Assembly: GCF_014490485.1 (NCBI RefSeq)
Contig: NZ_JACTVA010000001.1
Location: 186,001-250,000, forward strand
Source of the DNA: Teichococcus aerophilus
GTDB taxonomy: Bacteria > Pseudomonadota > Alphaproteobacteria > Acetobacterales > Acetobacteraceae
Length of the DNA stretch: 64,000 bases
Reading direction: 5' to 3'
Shown: positions 52,901-63,200 of the stretch, in pieces
Layout of the letters: each line of letters opens with the position of its first letter
How positions within the stretch are numbered: position 1 is the first letter of the stretch
Position numbers and translations under genes: made by a program
The notes under the pieces: generated by a model
Databases searched by the model: none
What the model was told of the DNA's origin: nothing
Seen by the model: only the letters and a program-made list of their open reading frames with translations

Positions 52901-54316
52901 TCAAACCGCCAGGGGCGGGCGGTGCTGCGCCCAGGGTGCCGCGGCCTCGAACGCCGCCGACATCTGCAGCACGCCGAGGTCGTCGAAGCGCCGGCCGACG
53001 ATCTGCAGGCCCACCGGCAGCCCGGCGCTGGTGAAGCCGCAGGGAATGGAGGCCGCCGGGTTCTGGGAAAGGTTGAACGGGTAGGAGAATTCCGCCCAGC
53101 TCATCCAGTCCCACGGATGTTGCGGCCAGTGCGGCGGCTGCAGCAGCTCCGCCGGGAAGGCGGCGACCGAGACGGCCGGGGTCAGCAGGAAGTCCCAGTC
53201 CTCGAAGAAATGATGGATCTCGGCGCAGTAGGCGTACTTCACCAGCCGCATCGTCTGGTACTCGGCCAGGGTGATGTGCTGCCCGGCCTCGATGCAGGCG
53301 ATGAAGCCAGGGTCCATCTGGTCCCGCATCTCCGGCACGCGGTCGGCGTAGCGGCTGAAATGGGCGGGCCAGAAGAAGCGCGCCAGGTCCGGCCCACGCG
53401 GGCCCCAGGGGGTGGCGGGCTGTTCCACCGGCAGGTCCAGCGCCGTCTCGAAGCGGGCGACGGCCTGGCGGACCAGCTCGGCCACTTCCGGGTCCACGCG
53501 GGCATGGCCCAGGTCGGGGCTGTAGGCGATGCGCGGCCGGCCCGGCCGCTGCCCCAGCAGGCGCGGATAGTCGGCCGGCTGCGCCTCCAGGCTGGACTGG
53601 TCGTCCGGGTGCGGGCCGCTCATCACCTTCAACATCAGCGCCGCATCGGCGACGGTCCGGGTCAGCGGCCCCAGATGCACGGTGTAGTCGCTGGCCGCCA
53701 TCGGCGATTGCGGGATGCGGCCGTAGCTGGGCTTCAGCCCGTAGACGCCGCAGAAATGCGCCGGCATGCGGACGGAGCCGGCGCCGTCGCTGCCCTGGTG
53801 CAGCGGCCCATAGCCCGCCGCCGCGCCGACGCCCGCGCCGGCCGAGGACGCGCCGGCGTTGTAGCCGTGCTTCCACGGATTATGCGTGATGCCGGTGAGG
53901 GGGCTCTGGCTCACCCCCTTCCAGCCGAATTCGGGCGAGGTGGTCTTGCCGAGGATGATGGCCCCCGCCTGCCGCAGGCGGGAGACCGTCACGTTATCCG
54001 CTGCCGGCACATGGCCGCGGCGCAGCGCCGTGCCGTGCTCCATCGGCATCCCGGCCACCGCCTCATGATCCTTGATGGTGACGGGGATGCCGTGCAGGGG
54101 GCCGAGAGTCGCCCCCTTCATCACCGCCGCGTCGGCGGCCTCGGCGGCGGCGAGCGCCTCCTCGGCCGCCAGGTAGGCGAAGGCGTTCAGCTGCGGCTCC
54201 AGCGCCTCGATACGCCGCAGCACGGCGCGTGTGGCCTCGCTGGGGGAGACACGCTTCGCGCGGATGGCGTCCGACAGCTCGGTCGCCGGCATGAAGCAGA
54301 GATCGGTATCATCCAT
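52901..54316 (-). CDS. Amidase signature (AS) family amidase
   Basis: The 471-residue enzyme has the Ser-cisSer-Lys triad: Lys82 in VTIKDHEA, cis-Ser near 157-158 in GASSAGAG and nucleophile Ser181 in GSDGAGSVRMPA. The usual GGS before the nucleophile is GAGS here, a mild variation. It hydrolyses amide bonds, possibly of the compound imported by the adjacent binding protein. Its stop is 11 bp before the AroE-like TTG start and its own start lies 9 bp after the binding-protein stop, so these genes form one operon. Confidence 0.9.
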   Translation of the reverse strand: MDDTDLCFMPATELSDAIRAKRVSPSEATRAVLRRIEALEPQLNAFAYLAAEEALAAAEAADAAVMKGATLGPLHGIPVTIKDHEAVAGMPMEHGTALRRGHVPAADNVTVSRLRQAGAIILGKTTSPEFGWKGVSQSPLTGITHNPWKHGYNAGASSAGAGVGAAAGYGPLHQGSDGAGSVRMPAHFCGVYGLKPSYGRIPQSPMAASDYTVHLGPLTRTVADAALMLKVMSGPHPDDQSSLEAQPADYPRLLGQRPGRPRIAYSPDLGHARVDPEVAELVRQAVARFETALDLPVEQPATPWGPRGPDLARFFWPAHFSRYADRVPEMRDQMDPGFIACIEAGQHITLAEYQTMRLVKYAYCAEIHHFFEDWDFLLTPAVSVAAFPAELLQPPHWPQHPWDWMSWAEFSYPFNLSQNPAASIPCGFTSAGLPVGLQIVGRRFDDLGVLQMSAAFEAAAPWAQHRPPLAV

Positions 54317-54325
54317 GGTGCGGCA

Positions 54326-55909
54326 TTAGGCCTGTTTGCGGAGATTGTGGAACAGCGGCATACCCTTGAGGACGCCGCTGAGGGATTTGCGATAGGCCGT
54401 GGTCTGGTAGAACAGGCCAAGCGGGATGTAGGGGATGTCCTCGAAAGCCTGTTGCTGGATCTCGCGGCAGATCCGCTTCTGCTCCGCCTCGTCATCGCTG
54501 GCGATCCAGGCCTCGCGCAGTTCCTCGATGCGCGGGCTGCGCGGCCAGCCGAACAGCGCGGCATCGCCGGCGCCACGCAGGTAGGAATGCGCGGCGGGGG
54601 TGCGGCAGCCGAAGCCGGCGGCGTAGTTGCAGTTGATGCTCCAGCCGCCCTGCTCCAGCGGCGCGCGCGAATTCAGCTTCTGCGACACCGTCGCCCAGTC
54701 CAATGACTGGTAGTCGAGGTTCATTCCCAGCTTGCGGAAGATGTCGCCCGCCACTTCGCTCATCGCGTTCAGCACGGGGAAGTCAGCGGGCGCGGCCAGC
54801 ACCACGCGCTCGCCCTTGTAGCCGGCCTCCTTCAGCGCGGCGCGGGCTTTGTCGAGATCACGGGGGCCGGTCAGCGCCGCCATGCCGACATCGTTGGCCA
54901 TCGGCGAATCCGGCTGGAAGAAGCCGATCTTGTCCTTCCACATGGTGGCGTCGGTACCGGCCACGGCGGTCATGAAATCCGCCTGGTTGATGGCGCCCAG
55001 CACCGCGCGGCGGATGGCGGGATTATCGAAGGGCGGATGCAGGTGGTTGAAGCGCATCACGCACATCAGTCCGGCGGTATCCATCACCTCCACATTGATG
55101 TTGCGGTTGCGCTTCAGCAGGTCAATGAAATCGCCCGGCGGCTGTTCCCACCAGTCGATCTCGCCGGACTGCAACGCGGCTGCCGCCGTCGCCGCATCCG
55201 GGATGGTGTGCCATTCCACGCGATCCACATGCGCCGCCTTACCGCCGGCCCAGAAGCTGGCGGCACCCTGGCGCGGGCGATAGCCGTCCCAGCGCTCGTA
55301 CACCGCGCGCGCGCCCGGCACCCGTTCCGACGCCAGGAAGCGGAAGGGGCCGGAGCCGACGACTTCCGGCACCTGGTCCGTGATCGGCGTGGCGGCGTGC
55401 CGTTCCTGCATGATCACCGGCAGTTGCGGCGCCGGCTTGCCCAGGACGTCCGGCAACAGGCGGAACGGCTTCTTCAATTGGAAGCGCACCGCCTTGTCGG
55501 ACGAGGGCGTCAGGGATTCGACCTGCGCGAACAGCGTGCGCGCATAAGTATCGCGCTGCCCCCAGCGGTTGAGGCTGGCGACGACATCCTGCGGTGTGAC
55601 CTTCTTGCCATCCTGGAAGGACAGGCCGTCCCGCAGCGTCAGCACCCATTCCAGCTTGTTGTCGCTGACGACGAAGCCTTCCAGCATCTGCGGCAGCGGC
55701 CTGTACTCGTCATCCACGCCGAACAGCGTGTCGTACACCATGGCGGCGTGGTTGCGGGTGACGTAGGCGTTGCTCTGGATCGGGTCGATCGAGGCGAGGT
55801 CCGCCTGCGGCGAGAAGCGCAGCACGGATTTCGGGTCGGCCGCGCGGGCCAGGCGTGGGGCGGCGAGGGCGGCTGCCGCCACGCCGAGCATCAGGTCACG
55901 ACGTTGCAT
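54326..55909 (-). CDS. ABC transporter substrate-binding protein, family 5
   Basis: The 527-residue protein is a DppA/OppA-type binding protein with an Arg-containing leader (MQRRDLMLGVAAAALAAPR, cleavage near ARA-A). The mature start is VLRFSPQADLASIDPIQS, and GSGPFRF occurs mid-chain. It aligns along its full length with the binding protein at 1705-3294. As there, no permease or ATPase gene is present. It is placed between an amidase and an aminotransferase gene, so import of an amide or amino compound is likely. Confidence 0.9.
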   Translation of the reverse strand: MQRRDLMLGVAAAALAAPRLARAADPKSVLRFSPQADLASIDPIQSNAYVTRNHAAMVYDTLFGVDDEYRPLPQMLEGFVVSDNKLEWVLTLRDGLSFQDGKKVTPQDVVASLNRWGQRDTYARTLFAQVESLTPSSDKAVRFQLKKPFRLLPDVLGKPAPQLPVIMQERHAATPITDQVPEVVGSGPFRFLASERVPGARAVYERWDGYRPRQGAASFWAGGKAAHVDRVEWHTIPDAATAAAALQSGEIDWWEQPPGDFIDLLKRNRNINVEVMDTAGLMCVMRFNHLHPPFDNPAIRRAVLGAINQADFMTAVAGTDATMWKDKIGFFQPDSPMANDVGMAALTGPRDLDKARAALKEAGYKGERVVLAAPADFPVLNAMSEVAGDIFRKLGMNLDYQSLDWATVSQKLNSRAPLEQGGWSINCNYAAGFGCRTPAAHSYLRGAGDAALFGWPRSPRIEELREAWIASDDEAEQKRICREIQQQAFEDIPYIPLGLFYQTTAYRKSLSGVLKGMPLFHNLRKQA

Positions 55910-55962
55910 CGGTGGTCCTCCAGGTGGGTGTGAACAGCATCCCTGCGTCTTTTTTTCTTGGC

Positions 55963-57189
55963 TCAGAGCGAGGCGACGGCGGCGAAGCCGTGTTCGGCCG
56001 CGGCGAGTGCCGTATCGATATCGGCTTCGGTATGCGCGGCGGAGAGGAACATGTTATGGCGCGGATGAAAGTAGACGCCATGCGCCAGCATGGCGACGCA
56101 GAACGCATCGCCCTTGCGGCTGCCGATATCGTCGTCGAACAGCACCAATGGCATCTGCGGTGGGCCGCTCTGCCGCAGCGCGATGCCATGCCGTTGCGCG
56201 CCCGCCGCCAGCCCGTCCCGCAGCCGCTGGCCAAGGCGGGCAAGCTGGCCCGGCACGTCGTCCCGCAGCACCACGCCCAGCGTTGCCAGCGCCGCCGCCA
56301 TCGGCACCGCGCCGCACCAGAAGGAGCCGGTGACGAACAGGCGTGAGGCAGCCTCCCGCAGCCACTCCGCCCCCGTGACGGCGGAGATGGGGTAGCCGTT
56401 GCCGATGGCCTTGCTCCAGGCGCTGAGGTCGGGCCGGACGCCCAGGGTTTCCCAGCTGCCGCCCGCATGCAGGCGGAAGCCGGCGCGCACCTCGTCCAGG
56501 ATCAGCGCGGCGCCCTTGGCATCGCAGGCATCGCGCACGGCACGGGCGAAGGCGGGGGAAGGCAGTTCCTGGTCCTGCGCCAGGTCGTGGCGGAACGCCG
56601 AGGCGATGATGCCGGCCAGGTCGTCGCCCGCCTCGGCCACCGCCTGCGCCAGGCTGTCCAGGTCATTGAACCGGTAATGCACCAGATGCGCCCGGTCCTC
56701 GCTGGTCACGCCGACCAGGGAGGGGGAGCACCAGGGCACGGCGCCATGATAGGCGCCGCGCGCGACCAGCAGCTTGCGCCGGCCGGTGGCGGCGCGCGCG
56801 AGGGTGGCGCAGGTGGTGGTGGCATCCGTGCCGTTCTTCTGGAACATCGCCCAGGCGGCGGCGGGCAGGGTTTCCACCAGCCGTTCGGCCAGTTCCACCA
56901 TGACGGGGGCTGGCCCGTTCAGGCAGTCGCCCATGCGGCGCTGGCGCTCGGCCGCTTCCTCCACCTCCTGGTTCTGGTGGCCAAGCAGGTTGGGGCCCCA
57001 ACTGCACATGAAGTCCAGGTAGCGATGGCCATCCACGTCCCACAGATGCGCGCCTTCGCCACGGGCGAAGAATTGCGGGTAGCCTTCCGGCAGCTTGGCG
57101 GCGTGCAGATGGCCCCACATGCCGGAGGGAACCACCCGCAGCGCCCGTTGGCGGAGGGCGGTGTCTTCGGAGTTGATCAAATGGTCCAA
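55963..57189 (-). CDS. Class III PLP aminotransferase (glutamate-1-semialdehyde aminomutase-like)
   Basis: The 408-residue protein resembles HemL-like catabolic aminotransferases: MFQKNGTDATTTCATLAR in the phosphate region, LILDEVRAGFRL with the PLP Asp and LSAWSKAIGNGYPISAV with the Schiff-base Lys. The frame is open to 57246 with an ATG at 57231, but TTG at 57189 follows AAGGGAAG and leaves the inverted repeat at 57214-57235 in non-coding DNA, so I chose it (moderate certainty). It heads the leftward island and is related to the aminotransferase at 3425-4783. Confidence 0.86.
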   Translation of the reverse strand: MDHLINSEDTALRQRALRVVPSGMWGHLHAAKLPEGYPQFFARGEGAHLWDVDGHRYLDFMCSWGPNLLGHQNQEVEEAAERQRRMGDCLNGPAPVMVELAERLVETLPAAAWAMFQKNGTDATTTCATLARAATGRRKLLVARGAYHGAVPWCSPSLVGVTSEDRAHLVHYRFNDLDSLAQAVAEAGDDLAGIIASAFRHDLAQDQELPSPAFARAVRDACDAKGAALILDEVRAGFRLHAGGSWETLGVRPDLSAWSKAIGNGYPISAVTGAEWLREAASRLFVTGSFWCGAVPMAAALATLGVVLRDDVPGQLARLGQRLRDGLAAGAQRHGIALRQSGPPQMPLVLFDDDIGSRKGDAFCVAMLAHGVYFHPRHNMFLSAAHTEADIDTALAAAEHGFAAVASL

Positions 57190-57213
57190 CGCAGGCTTCC
57201 CTTTGCCGTCAGA

Positions 57214-57235
57214 CGATATATCATCGACCATATCG
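57214..57235. promoter_or_regulatory. Inverted repeat CGATAT-N10-ATATCG, candidate operator
   Basis: Perfect 6-bp arms (57214-57219, 57230-57235) lie in the 68-bp gap between the divergent aminotransferase (57189) and kinase (57258) genes, with a central TCGA giving an approximate larger palindrome. GntR/FCD proteins bind such sites; two are encoded at the far end of the island. Binding is inferred. Confidence 0.5.
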
Positions 57236-57257
57236 GTAGCTTGCAAGGGTTTTCGTC

Positions 57258-58532
57258 ATGGCTTCCAGCTTGATCCTCGCGGCCCTCGCGGATGACTTTA
57301 CCGGCGCGGTCGAACTCGCGGCCATGCTGCGCAGCGGCGGCGCCCGGACCCGACTGGTCGTGGGGCCCGCAGCAATACCAGAGAATATCGGCGACGATCA
57401 GGCGCTGGTCGTGGCCCTGCGCAGCCGGGTAGCGCCACCCGGGGAAGCTGTGGCGGCGGCCGAGGAAGCGGTGGAGCACCTGCGTCCTCACCAGCCCCGC
57501 ATGCTGTTTTTGAAATACTGCGCGAGCTTCGACAGCCTGGACACCGGCAATATCGGCAACGTCGCCGAAGTGCTGCACCGGCAGGGTGCGCCCGCGCCGG
57601 TGCTGTTCTGCCCCAGCTTCCCGGAAGCCGGACGCACCGTGTTCCGCTCCCACCTGTTCGTCCATGACCAGTTGCTGGCGGAATCGCCCAAGCGGCTGGA
57701 CCCGCTGACGCCGATGACGCAATCCGACCTGCGGCGCATCCTGGCACCGCAGACCTCCCTCGGCGTCGGGGCGCTGCCTTATGAACGGGTGCTGGAGGGG
57801 CCGGACGCCATCCGCCGCCATGCCCTGGCCGAGCAGGCGGCGGGCCGGCCCTTCATCATCGCCGATGCCATCACCGAAGCCGATCTGCGCAGCCTGGCGG
57901 CGGCAGCGTGCGAGTGGCCGGTGCTGACCGGCGGGTCCTCCATCGCGGCCTGGCTGCCGCAGGCGTGGGTGACAAAGGGTTGGATGCAGGCGAACCGGCC
58001 GCCCTCCCTGCCGCCCATCCACGGCCCGGCCGCCGTGCTGGCAGGGAGTTGCGCCGACCGCACGCGGGAACAGGTGGTGGAATTCGCCCGCCGGCACCCG
58101 GTGCTGCAACTGGACCCGCTGGCGCCGGAAGCGGAGAGCCTGGCCCACGCCCTGGCCTGGGCGGCGCCGCGGCTGGAGCAGGGGCCGATCTGCATCACCA
58201 CCTCCGCCGACCCGGAGCGGGTGGCGGCAGCACAGGCGGCGTTGGGCGCCATTCCCGCCGGCCGCCGGGCGGAGGCGCTGTTGGCCGCGCTGGCGGAAGC
58301 GCTGGTGCGGCAGGGCGTGCGGCGCCTGCTGGTCGCGGGCGGCGAGACCTCGGGCGCCGTGGTCGGTGCGCTGGGCATCCGCGACCTGCAGGTGGCGCCG
58401 TACCGGGAGATCGGCGTCGGCATCTGCCACGCAGCGGGGGCGGTGCCGCTGGCACTGTGCCTGAAATCCGGCAAGCTGGGCGCCGTCGACATGTTCCAGC
58501 GCACTCTTGAGGAAATGGAGACGTCCCTGTGA
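57258..58532 (+). CDS. Four-carbon acid sugar kinase family protein (DUF1537, OtnK-like)
   Basis: The 424-residue protein has the DUF1537 N-terminal domain (LILAALADDFTGAVELA, LKYCASFDSLDTGNIGN, CPSFPEAGRTVFRSHLFV, HPLTPM-like LDPLTPMTQSDL) and the nucleotide-binding C-terminal domain (LLVAGGETSGAVVGAL and the final LKSGKLGAVDMF). The family phosphorylates 3-oxo-tetronates or related acid sugars. The LKSGNFG motif of OtnK is LKSGKLG here. It overlaps the class II aldolase gene by 4 bp, the standard kinase-aldolase pairing. Confidence 0.88.
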   Translation: MASSLILAALADDFTGAVELAAMLRSGGARTRLVVGPAAIPENIGDDQALVVALRSRVAPPGEAVAAAEEAVEHLRPHQPRMLFLKYCASFDSLDTGNIGNVAEVLHRQGAPAPVLFCPSFPEAGRTVFRSHLFVHDQLLAESPKRLDPLTPMTQSDLRRILAPQTSLGVGALPYERVLEGPDAIRRHALAEQAAGRPFIIADAITEADLRSLAAAACEWPVLTGGSSIAAWLPQAWVTKGWMQANRPPSLPPIHGPAAVLAGSCADRTREQVVEFARRHPVLQLDPLAPEAESLAHALAWAAPRLEQGPICITTSADPERVAAAQAALGAIPAGRRAEALLAALAEALVRQGVRRLLVAGGETSGAVVGALGIRDLQVAPYREIGVGICHAAGAVPLALCLKSGKLGAVDMFQRTLEEMETSL

Positions 58533-59170
58533 GCAACGAGCACGCCGAGACCCTGGCCTGGCTATATGGCGAGTTGGCGCGGCTGAACCTGAACTACGGC
58601 AGCACCGGCAATGTCAGTTGCCGCCAGGGCGACCACCTGCTGATCAGCCCGACCGGCGCCACGGCGGCGTCGCTGCGGCCGGAGCAGATGGTGCGGGTGA
58701 AGCTGGGCGGCAAGCCGGAGACCGGGACGTCGCCATCGAGCGAATGGGCCATGCATGCCGCTGTGTATGAAAGCTGCCCGGATGCCGAATGGGTGGTGCA
58801 CACCCACGCCGATGCCTGCACCGCCCTGGCCTGCCTGGGCGAGCCGCTGCCGGCCTTCCACTACATCGTGCTGGGTTTTGGTGGGCATGAGGTGCCCTGC
58901 GCGCCCTACGCCACCTTCGGTACCCCGGCGCTGGCGGATTCCGTGCGGCGGACGCTGCCCGGCTACAAGGCCTGCCTGCTGGAGAACCACGGCATGATCT
59001 GCCATGGCCGGGACGCGGCCGGCGCGCTGGCCGCCGCCGTGCGGCTGGAGACGCTGGCGCGGCAATACATGCTGGCCCGCGCCGCTGGCCGTCCCCGCCT
59101 GCTGACGGAGCCGGAGATCGCCGACGCCCGTCTGCGCTACCGCAGCTACGGCCAGCCTGTCTCAGCCTGA
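58529..59170 (+). CDS. Class II aldolase/adducin family protein
   Basis: The 213-residue zinc enzyme shows NVSCRQGDHLLISPTG, PSSEWAMHAAVYE with the catalytic Glu, VVHTHADACTALACLG with two zinc His and LLENHGMICHG with the third. It is closer to L-fuculose-phosphate aldolase-like members than to E. coli OtnC. GTG at 58529 overlaps the kinase stop. Together the kinase and aldolase should cleave or decarboxylate a phosphorylated acid sugar; the exact reaction is unknown. Confidence 0.87.
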   Translation: MSNEHAETLAWLYGELARLNLNYGSTGNVSCRQGDHLLISPTGATAASLRPEQMVRVKLGGKPETGTSPSSEWAMHAAVYESCPDAEWVVHTHADACTALACLGEPLPAFHYIVLGFGGHEVPCAPYATFGTPALADSVRRTLPGYKACLLENHGMICHGRDAAGALAAAVRLETLARQYMLARAAGRPRLLTEPEIADARLRYRSYGQPVSA

Positions 59171-59285
59171 GCCGAGGGGCGGGGCGGACACGCAGGCCTG
59201 AAGAGGTGGCGGGCCGCATTTGGGCCGCCGCCGCGCGCCCTCCGGCGTTAGGCCTGAACCACACCAGTGTTCAGGAGGCTGAGAC

Positions 59286-60278
59286 ATGGCCATCACGCAG
59301 GACAATTCAGGGCCGATGCCGGTGCCGGGCACTCGCGTCGTCATCACCGGCGCTTCCAGCGGCATCGGCGCGGCGACGGCGCTGGCCTTTGCCCGGCAGG
59401 GCTGCCGCCTGGTACTCGGCGCCCGGGGCGAGGAGGGGCTGGAGGATATCGCCCGCCGCTGCCGCGAGGCCGGTGGCATGGCGGAGGCCCGGCCGGTCGA
59501 CGTGACCGATGCCGCCGCCGTCGCCAGCTTCGCCGCCGAGGCGCGTGGCATCCTGGGCGGGATCGATGTGTGGTTCAGCAATGTCGGCATCGGCGTCGTC
59601 GGCAAGTATCAGGACGTGCCGATGGCGGACCACCGCCGCGTCATCGAGGCCAACCTGATCGGCCACATGAACGACGCGCATGCGGTGCTGCCGATCTTCC
59701 TGGAGCAGGACCACGGCACCTGGATCAACATGATCTCGATCGGCGGCTTCCTCGCCTCGCCCTATGCCGCCGCCTACGCCGCCAGCAAGTTCGGCCTGCG
59801 CGGCTTCAGCGAGGCGTTGCGGGCGGAGGTCTCCCGCCACCCCCGCATCCATGTCTGCGACGTCTACCCGACCTTCGTCGATACGCCGGCGATCGGCCAT
59901 GCCGGCAACTATACCGGCGCAAGGCTGACCTTCCCGCCCGGGTCGCTGGCGCCGGAGACGGTGGCGCAGGCGGTGGTGGCGCTGGCGGCGCGGCCGCGCA
60001 ACACCACGGCGGTCGGCGCACCGGCCATGGCCTTCAAGCTCGGCCAGTTCGCTGCGCCCCATCTCAGCGCGTCGCTGATGAACCGCTTCATGGACTGGTG
60101 GTCCGCGCGCGCCGAGCGTGGCGACGACACGACCGGCTCGCTCTACGCCCCGCCCGCTGGCATCAGCGGCGTGGAAGGCGGGAACCGCCGGCAGGCCCAG
60201 ACAACCCCGGTGACCAAGATGGCGATGGCGGCGGGCGGCCTCGTCCTCGCCGTCATGATGCTGCACCGGCGGCGCTGA
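59286..60278 (+). CDS. SDR family oxidoreductase with C-terminal membrane anchor
   Basis: The 330-residue protein has the classical SDR motifs: VVITGASSGIGAATALAFA (cofactor), NVGIG in place of NNAG, catalytic Ser in INMISIGG and YAASK (Tyr/Lys). Family length is about 250 residues. The tail here extends to a predicted single transmembrane helix (MAMAAGGLVLAVMML) ending in HRRR, so it may be tethered to the inner membrane. A CAGGAGG ribosome site precedes ATG 59286. It is single, convergent with the RND permease. Confidence 0.87.
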   Translation: MAITQDNSGPMPVPGTRVVITGASSGIGAATALAFARQGCRLVLGARGEEGLEDIARRCREAGGMAEARPVDVTDAAAVASFAAEARGILGGIDVWFSNVGIGVVGKYQDVPMADHRRVIEANLIGHMNDAHAVLPIFLEQDHGTWINMISIGGFLASPYAAAYAASKFGLRGFSEALRAEVSRHPRIHVCDVYPTFVDTPAIGHAGNYTGARLTFPPGSLAPETVAQAVVALAARPRNTTAVGAPAMAFKLGQFAAPHLSASLMNRFMDWWSARAERGDDTTGSLYAPPAGISGVEGGNRRQAQTTPVTKMAMAAGGLVLAVMMLHRRR

Positions 60279-60299
60279 CCGGGCCGCCGGGCGCCGCGT

Positions 60300-63200
60300 T
60301 CAGTCGGCGCCCGGCTGCGCGGCCAGGCCGTGCGCCACGGTGGGTTCCGCGTGCGCCCCGGAAGCTGCCGGGCGCACGCGGAACCAGATGGCGTAGAGCG
60401 CCGGCAGGAAGACCAGGATCAGTACCGTGCCCACCGCCGTGCCGCCGATCAGCGTATAGGCCATCGAGCCCCAGAACACCGAGTGCGTCAGCGGCACGAA
60501 GGCCAGCACCGCTGCCAGGGCGGTCAGGATGACGGGGCGGGAGCGCTGCACCGTCGCCTCCACCAGTGCATGATAGGGGTCCAGCCCCGCTTCCTCGTTG
60601 TCGTGGATCTGGCCGATCAGGATCAGCGTATTGCGCATCAGGATACCCGCCAGCCCGATCAACCCGAGGATGGCATTGAAGCCGAAGGGCTGGCCGAACA
60701 GCAACAGCACCGGCACCACGCCAACCAGCCCCAGCGGCGCCGTCAGCACCACCATGGTCATCGCGGCGAAGGACCGGACCTGCAGCATGATCACCAGCAG
60801 CGTCAGCGCGAACATCACCGGGAATACCGCGGCAAGCGCGGCATTGGCCTTGCCTGCTTCCTCGATGCTCGCTGCGGCCTCGATCCGATAGCCCGGCGGC
60901 AGCGTGGCGCGCAGCGGCGCCAGTGCCTCGATCAGTTCCTTGGAGACTTCCGGCGGCTGCATCGTCTCGTCGATGTCGCCGCGTACGGTGATGGTGGGCA
61001 GGCGGTCGCGGCGGCGTTGCAGCGGCGTTTCCATCCGCACCTCCAGCCGGCCGATCTGGCTCAGCGGAATGATGGCGCCGTCGCGGGAGGTGAGCGTCAG
61101 CGCATTCAGCCGCGCCGGGTCCAGCCGCGTCTCGCCGGCACTGCGGGCGACGACGTCGACGGTGCGGATATCCTCGCGCATCTGCGTCACGGTCACGCCG
61201 CTGAGCAGGAACTGCAGCTGCTGCGCCGCCTCGGCCGGGGAGAGGCCGATCAGCCGCAGCCGGTCCTGGTCCAGCACGAAATGCGCGGTCGGGCTGCGCG
61301 GGCCCCAGTCCCGGTTCACCTGCCGCATGTGGCGGTTGTCGCGCATCACCGCCTCCGCCTGGTCGGCGATGCGCAGCACCTCCGCCTCCTGCGGGCCGGT
61401 GACGCGGAAGGCGACGGGGAAAGGCGAGTAGGGGCCAAAGACCAGCTGGGTGACGCGCAGCTGCGCTTCGGGCGCAAGGCCGGCGGCGATGCGCTCCCGC
61501 ATCCGGTCCCGCAGCGTGTCCCGCGCGGCCGGGCCGGGCGTCAGCACGACGATCTTGGCGAAGGCGGGGTCCGGCAACTCCGGCGACATCGCCAGGTAGA
61601 AGCGCGGCGCGCCCTGGCCGAGATAGCTGGTGACGATGCGCGCTTCCGGCTGTTCCCGCAGCCAGGCTTCGACCTTCTCCACGGCGTTGCCGGTCGCGCC
61701 GATGCTGGTGCCTTCCGGCATGCGGACTTCCACCAGCAGTTCCGGCCGGTCGGATGCCGGGAAGAATTGCTGCTTCACCCCGCCCATGCCTGCCACCGCC
61801 AGCGCGAAGACGCCCAGCACCAGCGCGGCGACGAGGAACTTGCGCCGCACCGACCACGCGACCAGCGCGCGCAGCTTGCGGTAGCCGGGCGTGTCGTACA
61901 TCGCCGCATGGCCGCCCGCGACGGGCTTGACCTCAGGCAGCATGACGACGCCGAGATAGGGCGTGAAGGCGACGGCGACGATCCAGGACGCCATCAGCGC
62001 GAAGCCGACGATCCAGAAGATGTTGCCGGCATACTCGCCGGCGGTGGAGCGGGCGAAGCCGACCGGCATCAGCCCGATCACCGTCACCACGGTGCCGGAG
62101 AGCATCGGCGCGGCCGTGTGGCTCCAGGCAAAGGCGGCGGCGCTGATGCGGTCCATCCCCTCCTCCATCTTCACCACCATCACCTCGATTGCGATGATGG
62201 CATCGTCCACCAGCAGGCCGAGCGAGAGGATCAGCGCGCCGAGGGTGATGCGGTCGAACACCCGGCCCGTCGCCATCATGATCAGGAACACCAGCGCCAG
62301 CGTCAGCGGCACAGCCGCCGCCACGATCAGCCCGGCGCGCCAGCCCAGGCTGAGCAGGCTGACCAGCAGCACGACGCCGAGCGCCATGAAGAACTTCAGC
62401 ATGAACTCGCCGACCGCCTCGTCGATATTGACGGCCTGGTCGCTGATCTTGCTGAGCGTCACGCCGAGCGGCAGTTCCTGCTGGATGCGCGCCGTCTCCT
62501 GCTCCAGCGCCCGGCCGAGGTCGAGGCCGTTCCAGCCCTCCTGCATCACCACGCTGAGCGCCATCGCCGGTTCGCCATTATGGCGGATCAGGAAGCTGGC
62601 GGGGTCCTCGTAGCCCCTGCGGATCTCGGCCACGTCGGAGAGCCGCAGGTTGCGCCCGCGGGCGACCAGCGGCGTCGCGGCGATGGTCTCCACGTCGTCA
62701 TAGGCGCCATCCAGGCGCAGTTGCACCTGCGGCCCGCTGGTCTCGATGGAGCCGGCGGGCGAGACGGCGTTCTGCCGCTGCAGCGCCGCGAAGATGTCCT
62801 GCGCGCTGATGCCAAGCGTGGCCAGGCGCGGATAGGAGAACTCTACGAAGATCCGCTCCGGCCGCTCGCCCAGGATGTCCACTTTCTTCACGCCGGGCAC
62901 GTGCAGCAGGCGCTGGCGGATCGTCTCCGCCTGGCGCGCCAGCAGGCGCGGCGGCAGGCCGGGCGCCTTCAGCGCGTACAGGCCGAAGGTGACGTCGGAA
63001 TACTCGTCGTTGACGAAGGGGCCGAAGGCGCCGGCGGGCAGGCGCCGTGCCTCGTCGGCCAGCTTCTTGCGGGCCTGGTAGAACTGTTCCTGCACCGTGG
63101 CCGGGGGCGTGTCGTCCCGCAGCGTCAGCGTCAGGAACGCCAGGCCCGGGCGCGTCACCGTCTCCACCCGGTCGTACCAGCGCAGTTCCTGCAGGCGCTT

